From: Pirellulales bacterium
Lineage (GTDB): Bacteria; Planctomycetota; Planctomycetia; Pirellulales; JALHLM01
Direction: 5' to 3'
Assembly: GCA_022844585.1 (NCBI GenBank)
Contig: JALHLM010000288.1
Coordinates: 1 to 7,655 of the forward strand
Length of the DNA: 7,655 nucleotides
The notes below the pieces were generated by a model. That model worked only from the letters and a program-made list of their open reading frames with translations. It ran no database searches and was not told the DNA's origin. The position numbers were made by a program, and so were the translations under genes. This document shows, one piece after another, positions 1 to 4,411 of this stretch (position 1 is its first letter; each line of letters opens with the position of its first letter).

Positions 1-1
1 C

Positions 2-115
2 TTCGTGATGGAAGAAATCGGCATGATCGACGTGAAGAACCGATTGCAGCCCCTGGCGGTTTACAAGGTGCTGGGCGAGCGGACGCTGCCGGCGTCGCCG
101 CGGGCGACGATCTAG
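2..115 (+). CDS. C-terminal end of an unidentified protein, possibly a class III adenylate/guanylate cyclase (5' end outside window)
   Basis: Only the last 37 codons and a TAG stop at 113-115 are present. The frame reads from base 2 and ends in a proline/alanine/arginine tail (LPASPRATI). The segment VKNRLQPLAVYKVLGE resembles the last strand of class III nucleotidyl cyclase catalytic domains, where a pattern like 'vkGr.epv.vyevlG' closes the domain. Such enzymes make cAMP or cGMP from NTPs. No catalytic residue is visible, so this is only a resemblance. A regulatory or ligand-binding domain with the same final strand is equally possible. The stop codon overlaps the stop of the convergent gene on the other strand. 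Confidence 0.4.
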   Translation, partial: FVMEEIGMIDVKNRLQPLAVYKVLGERTLPASPRATI

Positions 116-567
116 TTTAGAGTATTGTAGTCCGCACCAGCGTATTGCGAGGCGGTTGCCACTTGCAAAACCGCCTTCAGGTGATCACGAAGCTTTCGTT
201 CGACGATGCGTTTGCCACCAATTGAGTCATCGTAGAAAATCGCACGATATCCTCTGATGTCAAACGGCATCGGTTGCTCTTCCGGTCGGCGGATCAATAG
301 GACGGCTGGCTTGCCGAGCGCGTGGGCAAATCCCAACTCATAGAAGACATTCGGGTTGGGGCTGCTAACTTCAGCAACCACGGCGTGCGATTGGCTGATT
401 TCTTGCTGGATGTCTTCCAAAATCAGCCCTGGCCCACTTACTTCGTCAATCCGTTTGACATCGAACTTCATTTCCTTGGCTACCGGGAAGATCACTTCAC
501 GATAGATCGTGTCAAAAGGCTCCTTGAATGGCATGATTACGAACAGCTTGGGATCGCGCGCCTCCAC
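112..567 (-). CDS. TIR-like / nucleoside 2-deoxyribosyltransferase-like domain protein (C-terminal half of a frameshifted gene)
   Basis: This open frame begins with a GTG at 567 and encodes 151 residues. Near the start is FVIMPF (9-14), the first strand of a Rossmann-like fold shared by TIR-like and deoxyribosyltransferase-like proteins. DEVSGPGLILEDI (41-53) and AEVSSPNPNVFYELGFAHALGK (65-86, with Glu77 in YELG) follow. In related families the Glu of this last motif is the candidate catalytic residue for splitting N-glycosidic bonds of nucleotides or nucleosides. FDIRGYRAIFYDD and a helical C-terminus complete the domain. The GTG is probably not the true start: read upstream in this frame, VRFQNLT is a typical last strand of a LamG-like domain, so this is the C-terminal half of the gene starting at 1102. 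A role as a nucleotide-depleting effector is inference from the family. Confidence 0.75.
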   Translation of the reverse strand: MEARDPKLFVIMPFKEPFDTIYREVIFPVAKEMKFDVKRIDEVSGPGLILEDIQQEISQSHAVVAEVSSPNPNVFYELGFAHALGKPAVLLIRRPEEQPMPFDIRGYRAIFYDDSIGGKRIVERKLRDHLKAVLQVATASQYAGADYNTLN

Positions 568-1102
568 AGTGAGGTTCTGGAATCGAACGCTTGACTCGCC
601 CCAGGGCGAATACTCCCAGGCCTGTTCCGTCGATTGGACGCCTCAGCACATGGGAAATCACCGGGACGTCGTCCAAGACAACGCGTAAGTATTGTCCGCT
701 AATCGAAATCGCGAGGCGGTACTCTTTAGCTGGAACGAGGTTTCGAACATTCCCAGCACCCGCCAAGGTGACCCACGCATGCCCCGGCACATATTCGCTC
801 AACGCAAGTTTGCGATCGTGGGCGCCAATCGCCACCGTGAAATATCCGGAGTCAACGGAATGATAGCCAAAGAGAATCCCCGCAGCCGTATGCTCATTCT
901 TCGATAATGAGAGGGTCGTTGCGGCCTTACCGTCCCGGAACGGCACTTCACAGACAGCGAGTCCGATCGGAACCTGCTGTTGATCCGGCCCCTGGTATTC
1001 CGCGACCTGCCCGTTGAAACTCCATAGTCCCGCAATGTCAACCCAACTCGCGGCGACCTTATCGGGCAAGTGACTGCCGTTACCGTTCGTTGTTTCCAAC
1101 AC
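512..1102 (-). CDS. Concanavalin/LamG-like domain, N-terminal half of the frameshifted TIR-like gene
   Basis: Read as it stands, this frame runs from GTG at 1102 to TGA at 512, but only the first ~167 residues look real. They form a beta-rich jelly-roll domain of the concanavalin/LamG/DUF1080 type: WVDIAGLWSFNG, then GLAVCEV, AAGILFGYHSVDSGYFTVAIG, NLVPAKEYRLAISISG, LRVVLDDVPV and GTGLGVFALG. Next should come the last strand VRFQNLTVEA, which lies one base out of frame and leads into the TIR-like domain. The GTG start is chosen because AAGGAG stands at 1115-1110, seven bases upstream, and a TATAAT box lies at 1150-1145. An upstream in-frame ATG at 1141 sits only three bases after that box. 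With one base removed, 112-1102 becomes exactly 330 codons (329 residues). Domains of this fold usually bind carbohydrate or act as sensors; the ligand here is unknown. Confidence 0.65.
   Translation of the reverse strand: MLETTNGNGSHLPDKVAASWVDIAGLWSFNGQVAEYQGPDQQQVPIGLAVCEVPFRDGKAATTLSLSKNEHTAAGILFGYHSVDSGYFTVAIGAHDRKLALSEYVPGHAWVTLAGAGNVRNLVPAKEYRLAISISGQYLRVVLDDVPVISHVLRRPIDGTGLGVFALGRVKRSIPEPHCGGARSQAVRNHAIQGAF
599..602 (-). other. Probable frameshift site (run of four G on the minus strand)
   Basis: The upstream frame is open until TGA at 514-512, and the downstream frame is closed above TGA at 645-643. The change of frame must therefore fall between about 513 and 642. Dropping one G from this run turns GVFALG-RVKRS into GVFALG-ESSVRFQNLTVEA, which completes the LamG-like domain and enters the TIR-like domain. 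No known slippery heptamer is present, so mutation or sequence error is likelier than programmed frameshifting. Confidence 0.6.
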
Positions 1103-1109
1103 GTTTCGA

Positions 1110-1115
1110 CTCCTT
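1110..1115 (-). promoter_or_regulatory. Shine-Dalgarno sequence AAGGAG for the LamG-TIR-like gene
   Basis: On the minus strand AAGGAG is followed by seven bases and then the GTG at 1102. It decides the start of the gene in favour of GTG 1102 over the in-frame ATG at 1141. It is one of only two clear ribosome binding sites in the window. Confidence 0.6.
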
Positions 1116-1144
1116 CGCAGAGCGTAAAGTGACGCTGCCATCGT

Positions 1145-1150
1145 ATTATA
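1145..1150 (-). promoter_or_regulatory. Candidate -10 box TATAAT for the LamG-TIR-like gene
   Basis: A perfect TATAAT lies on the minus strand in the 107 bp gap between the phosphoesterase stop and the GTG at 1102. It would place the transcript start near 1138 and give a leader of about 36 bases containing the AAGGAG site. No good -35 box is found 16-18 bases upstream (best hexamer TGGTGC), so an activator or another sigma factor may be needed. Confidence 0.4.
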
Positions 1151-1182
1151 GGCACTCCTGAACGGCCCGCACCAGTGTCGTT

Positions 1183-1196
1183 CGCAGTTAACCGCG
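1183..1196. repeat. Imperfect 14 bp palindrome centred on GTTAAC, possible operator
   Basis: CGCAGTTAACCGCG reads as its own reverse complement except for one symmetric pair. It is centred about 50 bases upstream of the transcript start predicted from the TATAAT box, a common place for an activator site. It lies just after the phosphoesterase stop codon and has no T run, so it is not a convincing terminator. No regulator can be named. Confidence 0.2.
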
Positions 1197-1209
1197 TGAT
1201 GGCCTCCAA

Positions 1210-2184
1210 CTACTTCCGCCGCGTCCGATTCGCCGCTCGGTCGCGTTTGAGTTGATTGCGCACTACCTTCGCCGCGCGTTGCGCCTTCTTTTTCTCCGAA
1301 AGAGGTTTGCCGGCGTGGCCGGCTTGTTCTGGATGCTCTTCCTCGATGCTCCCTGGCGGCATCCCGAGTTCGAAGATCGTGACTTCGCGCTTCGCGCGTT
1401 GGCCGACGCGCAGAGGCATCACCGCCGCGCCGATGCCGGCGCCGACGTAGACGGCGCCGCTGGGCGGGCCCGCTTGGCGCGTGCCATAGAGTCCATGCAC
1501 ATAGCGGTGGCCGATCACGCGCCCGAAGATCATTTCGTTCAGCCCGGCGACGGTTACCTGGCCGGCGTGCGTGTGGCCTGAGAGGACGAGCGGCACGCCG
1601 TGGTTCCAAAGCGCCTCGGCCTCCTCGGCGATGTGCGACAGCGCGATCGACGGCAGATCGGCATGCAGCCCGCGGACCGCCTTCTTCACGTCAGCGTGGC
1701 CGGTGTAGGCGTCGTCCACGCCGACAATCTGCACCTTCTGGCCAGCGATTTCAACGACGGTGTGGGCGTTGTCGAGCACCTCAATGTTGGCCTTCTTCAG
1801 CACTTGGCGGATTTCTCGCGAGCCGGACCAATGGTCGTGGTTGCCGAGCGTGGCAAACACCGGGCCTTGGTACCGCGCGAGCACCTCCCGCAGCTCGTCG
1901 AGATACCTCTGACCATGACAGACAAAATCGCCCGTAAGCGCGATCAAATCCGGTTGGGCCGCCTTGGTCAAAGCGGCGGCTTCGAATTGCACCCGCAGCG
2001 GCGTGACGCGGCCGACATGCAAGTCGGTAACGTGGACGATCCGCAGCGGGCGCTCCAGTTGCGTGGCATGCAGCGCGTGGCCGGCGAAGCGGCGGACGGC
2101 GATTGTTGTGCGCAGCGGCACCCATTGCCGGATGAGTTCCCACGCGGGGGGGAAGGCCTGGCCAAGTCGATAGCGCTTGTGCAT
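1210..2184 (-). CDS. Calcineurin-like metallophosphoesterase (YaeI/YkuE type)
   Basis: From the ATG at 2184 the protein has 324 residues. It carries the metallophosphoesterase motifs in order: DLH (Asp54, His56), GDF (Asp86), GNHDHW (Asn115, His116), SHIAEE (His184) and SGHTHAGQ (His204, His206). These residues bind the two metal ions that hydrolyse phosphate esters. The overall shape, with IEVLDNAHTVV before VGVDD and a final YVGAGIG...PLRVG segment, fits the YaeI/YkuE branch, whose members act on lipid-linked or pyrophosphate substrates near the membrane; the substrate here is not known. No Tat or Sec signal or membrane helix is seen. The last ~50 residues form a charged, Lys/Arg-rich tail (LSEKKKAQRAAKVV to NRTRRK) beyond the enzyme fold. 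An in-frame TTG at 2373 would add 63 residues that do not look like a domain. No Shine-Dalgarno sequence precedes the ATG. Confidence 0.85.
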   Translation of the reverse strand: MHKRYRLGQAFPPAWELIRQWVPLRTTIAVRRFAGHALHATQLERPLRIVHVTDLHVGRVTPLRVQFEAAALTKAAQPDLIALTGDFVCHGQRYLDELREVLARYQGPVFATLGNHDHWSGSREIRQVLKKANIEVLDNAHTVVEIAGQKVQIVGVDDAYTGHADVKKAVRGLHADLPSIALSHIAEEAEALWNHGVPLVLSGHTHAGQVTVAGLNEMIFGRVIGHRYVHGLYGTRQAGPPSGAVYVGAGIGAAVMPLRVGQRAKREVTIFELGMPPGSIEEEHPEQAGHAGKPLSEKKKAQRAAKVVRNQLKRDRAANRTRRK

Positions 2185-2427
2185 AAGCGTTACGCCAAAC
2201 TGGCGGCCAGGGTGGCGCGCGACATTCTCATCGGCCGCCGGGCCGCAAACTGCGTCCGTGAGTAATTTTACGTCGATTTTCAGGCGACGTACACCAGAGT
2301 CGCGCAGGCAAATTGCCGCAGCGCCTGGCGGCCAGCCCCTCGACTTGAAACATGATTGCACGCGGCGTGCCAATCGCGTGCCACGACACGGCTTCTTTTA
2401 CGCGTGCGTTTCGGCCATAGTGAATCC
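2185..2427. other. Divergent intergenic region between phosphoesterase and dus
   Basis: This 243 bp stretch should hold both promoters. On the minus strand TAAAAT at 2270-2265 is a fair -10 box, with a weak TGTACG 17 bases upstream. On the plus strand TTGAAA at 2345-2350 resembles a -35 box but has no good partner. CATAGT at 2416-2421 ends six bases before the dus ATG, which would imply a nearly leaderless transcript. GCGTGCCA occurs twice in direct order at 2365-2372 and 2376-2383, one helical turn apart, and GGCAAATTGCC at 2307-2317 is a small perfect inverted repeat. All are suggestive only. Confidence 0.3.
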
Positions 2428-3492
2428 ATGTACTCGTTCAAGCCGCTGCGAATCGGTTCGGTCGCCATCGGTTTTCCGGTCGTGCAGGCTGCGCTATCGG
2501 GTTACAGCGACTGGGCGATGCGCATGATTGCCCGCCGTCTGGGCGCGCCGTATACGCTGTGCGAGGTGGTATTGGACCGGATCGTCATCCAGGCGGGCAA
2601 GAAGACGCGGCTCAAGCGGCTGCGCGTCACCGCCGACGAACAGCCGGTGGGCGGACAGTTGATGGGGAGCGATCCGGAGGAATTCGGCCGCGCGGCGCGG
2701 GAGTTGGCGCGCGTGGGGTTCCAGGTGATCGACATCAACTTCGGTTGCCCGGTGAAAAAGGTGCTGGGGCGTTGCCGCGGCGGGTATCACTTGAGCCGGC
2801 CCGATATCGCGCTGGAAATCGTCTCGCGCGTGCGCGAGGGGGTGCCGCCGGAGATTCCGGTGACCGTCAAGCTGAGGCGCGGCATCGACGATACGCGGGA
2901 AAGCCGCGATAAGTTCTACGAGATCTTCGACGGCGCGTTCGCGCGGGGCGTCGCCGCGGCCACGGTGCATGGCCGCACGGTCGAGCAGCGTTACGTCGGA
3001 CCCAGCCGCTGGTCGTTTCTCACGGAGGTCAAGCGGCACGCCGGCGACCGAGTGATACTCGGTAGCGGCGATCTGTTTACCGCGGCCGATTGTCTGAACA
3101 TGCTCCGCGAGACCGGCGTCGACGGCGTGACCGCGGCGCGCGGCGCGATCGGTAATCCGTGGATCTTCCGCCAGGCCCAGGCGCTCGCCGCCGGGGAACC
3201 GCTCCCGCCGGCGCCGAGCTTGTTCGAGCAGCGGGCGGTGATCGAGGAGCATTATCGGTTGGCGGAACAGATTTACGGTCTCGAGCCGTGTTGCCGGCAG
3301 ATGCGCAAGTTCGGCATCAAATACGCCCAATTGCATCCCGAACCGCTGCCGGTGCGCGACGCGTTTATTCAGGTGCGACGCCCCGGAGAATGGCAGGGCG
3401 TGCTTGATCGTTGGTACGCGGAAGACTTGCCGGGGCGTTATCCGTCGCTGGCGGAACAGGCGGATGCGGCGGAGACGGAATGTGGCGTGTAA
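2428..3492 (+). CDS. dus: tRNA-dihydrouridine synthase, DusB-like
   Basis: The ATG at 2428 gives 354 residues, close to the usual 320-350 of the family. Dus enzymes are FMN-dependent and reduce particular uridines in tRNA loops to dihydrouridine in the cytoplasm. The TIM-barrel motifs are present: GGQLMGSDPEEF (75-86), DINFGCPVKKV (102-112) with the catalytic Cys107, TVKLRRG with the FMN-contacting Lys, VHGRT with the conserved His, GSGDLF, and ARGAIGNPWIF at the phosphate-binding end. The C-terminal helical domain contains MRKFGIKYA. Two motifs differ from the textbook family: the N-terminal flavin motif reads QAALSGYSD rather than APMAGITD, and RCRGGYHL replaces the usual GxGSxLL after the catalytic Cys. 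I recall this form from planctomycetes. An in-frame ATG at 2356 would add 24 residues unlike any Dus start. The gene runs towards the aldolase gene with a 42 bp gap. Confidence 0.9.
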   Translation: MYSFKPLRIGSVAIGFPVVQAALSGYSDWAMRMIARRLGAPYTLCEVVLDRIVIQAGKKTRLKRLRVTADEQPVGGQLMGSDPEEFGRAARELARVGFQVIDINFGCPVKKVLGRCRGGYHLSRPDIALEIVSRVREGVPPEIPVTVKLRRGIDDTRESRDKFYEIFDGAFARGVAAATVHGRTVEQRYVGPSRWSFLTEVKRHAGDRVILGSGDLFTAADCLNMLRETGVDGVTAARGAIGNPWIFRQAQALAAGEPLPPAPSLFEQRAVIEEHYRLAEQIYGLEPCCRQMRKFGIKYAQLHPEPLPVRDAFIQVRRPGEWQGVLDRWYAEDLPGRYPSLAEQADAAETECGV

Positions 3493-3495
3493 TGC

Positions 3496-3522
3496 GAGTT
3501 TGAGTTTTCAGTTTTCAGTGGG
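3496..3522 (+). repeat. Intergenic direct repeat, copy 1 (27 bp)
   Basis: The unit begins GAGTTTGA, contains TTTTCAGT twice in tandem and ends GTGGG. It starts three bases after the dus stop codon and ends 12 bases before the aldolase stop, so it fills most of the convergent gap. It is nearly identical and in the same orientation to the copy at 4323-4350: one base is missing and one differs. It has no dyad symmetry, so it is not a hairpin terminator. Confidence 0.7.
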
Positions 3523-3534
3523 AGGTTGCCGGCT

Positions 3535-4317
3535 TCAGGACGATTGCTGGAACATCGTCGCGTAGCTGGATTGGATGGCGGCGATGCCGCGGCGGAGTAC
3601 GTGCATTTCGTTGCCGATCGTCGGCATGCGGCAGCCGAGTTCCACCGCGCGATCCGCGAATCGCGGGTCGGGCGCCACGCAGCCCCAATGCTTGCCATGT
3701 TGCTTGCATGCCTGCGCGACGCGGCCGATGGCTTCCCAGAGCTGTTCGTGGTGAAACTGCCCGACCACGCCGAGGGCGAGCGACAGATCGGCCGGGCCGA
3801 TGAACAGCAGATCCACGCCGTCGATGGCCGCGATCGCGTCGGCCTCGTCGAGCGCGCCGAGCTTCTCGATCTGGATCGCCACGAACACGTCGCGATTGGC
3901 CTCTTCGACGAAATCAACGAGCGGCTTGTGCGTGTAGTCGCAGTCGCGCCCGCCCATGTTCAGACCGCGCACGCCCCGCGGCGCGAACCGGCACCACGAG
4001 GTGAACTCCCGGGCATGCTCGGCCGAGCGAATCTGCGCCCCCATCACGCCGCCGGCTCCGGCTTCCAGGCATTGCGTGACTTGCCAATAGCCGGTCGGCG
4101 GCATCCGCACGAAGGAATCCATGTTGTTCGCGCGCGCAGTGATGGCCGCCATCATGATCTGCTCGGTCGTGATGAACGAGTGTTCCAGATCGAGCCAGAA
4201 CCCTTGATACCCGCCGGCCAGGGCGAACATCTCGATCACCACCGGATGCATTACGCGGCCGAGTGCGAACACGCGAATCACGTCAGGTCCGGCGAGGAGG
4301 TGCTTGAAGGAGGGCAT
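3535..4317 (-). CDS. HpcH/HpaI-family class II aldolase
   Basis: The 260-residue protein has the usual length and motifs of the HpcH/HpaI family. These metal-dependent (beta/alpha)8 enzymes reversibly cleave 2-keto-3-deoxy or 4-hydroxy-2-keto acids to pyruvate and an aldehyde. DLEHS holds His46 and VRMPP holds Arg71, at the places of the catalytic His45 and Arg70 of HpcH. VAIQIE (Glu151) and GPADLS (Asp177) match the metal-binding Glu and Asp. GAGGVMGAQIRSAEHARE and APRGVRGLNMGGRD are typical of the branch that includes RhmA-like sugar acid aldolases, so a sugar-acid substrate is plausible, but the sequence does not settle it. The ATG at 4317 is preceded by a C run and has no Shine-Dalgarno sequence. 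The gene follows the ELW-repeat gene on the same strand at 94 bp and faces dus. Near-identical direct repeats lie just outside both ends. Confidence 0.88.
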   Translation of the reverse strand: MPSFKHLLAGPDVIRVFALGRVMHPVVIEMFALAGGYQGFWLDLEHSFITTEQIMMAAITARANNMDSFVRMPPTGYWQVTQCLEAGAGGVMGAQIRSAEHAREFTSWCRFAPRGVRGLNMGGRDCDYTHKPLVDFVEEANRDVFVAIQIEKLGALDEADAIAAIDGVDLLFIGPADLSLALGVVGQFHHEQLWEAIGRVAQACKQHGKHWGCVAPDPRFADRAVELGCRMPTIGNEMHVLRRGIAAIQSSYATMFQQSS

Positions 4318-4322
4318 GGGGG

Positions 4323-4350
4323 GAGTTTGAAGTTTTCAGTGTTCAGTGGG
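4323..4350 (+). repeat. Intergenic direct repeat, copy 2 (28 bp)
   Basis: This copy starts six bases upstream of the aldolase ATG on the minus strand and matches the copy at 3496-3522 over its whole length, apart from one added A and one T-to-G change (TTTTCAGT then GTTCAGT). It takes the place where a ribosome binding site and leader of the aldolase gene would be expected. Together the two copies bracket the aldolase gene. Confidence 0.7.
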
Positions 4351-4353
4351 CGC

Positions 4354-4399
4354 GCAGCGTGAGATAGGCGCGCTGCTAGGTGCGCCATCTTAGAGGCGC
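4354..4399 (-). terminator. Two GC-rich hairpins after the ELW-repeat gene, possible terminator
   Basis: Reading the minus strand, GCGCC (4399-4395) pairs with GGCGC (4386-4382) around an eight-base loop, 12 bases after the TGA of the ELW gene. A second stem, GCAGCG (4376-4371) with CGCTGC (4359-4354), follows with an 11-base loop. Neither is followed by a T run, so intrinsic termination is doubtful. They may instead stabilise the 3' end or act with Rho. Confidence 0.3.
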
Positions 4400-4411
4400 G
4401 TTGCGAGGGGT

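Noticed and set aside
1103..1609. Upstream part of the long open frame on the minus strand that reaches 1609
   Set aside because: It overlaps the phosphoesterase gene, reads as Arg/Ala-rich low-complexity sequence and lies upstream of a good promoter and ribosome binding site. Only the part from 1102 looks coding.
1600..2265. Plus-strand open frame of 221 codons
   Set aside because: It is antisense to the phosphoesterase, whose motifs are complete; the frame has no recognisable domain and results from high GC content.
2185..2373. N-terminal extension of the phosphoesterase to TTG 2373
   Set aside because: The extra 63 residues show no domain or signal, and the extension would cross the candidate minus-strand promoter at 2265-2270.
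2356..2427. Earlier ATG for dus
   Set aside because: The added 24 residues are unlike Dus N-termini, while MYSFKPLRIG at 2428 matches the expected start of the barrel.
3496..3522. Bidirectional terminator between dus and the aldolase
   Set aside because: The gap is almost filled by the direct repeat, which has no inverted symmetry.
3526..4362. Plus-strand open frame of 278 codons
   Set aside because: It covers the aldolase gene on the opposite strand and is rich in His, Arg and Ala with no domain. The aldolase frame has all active-site residues.
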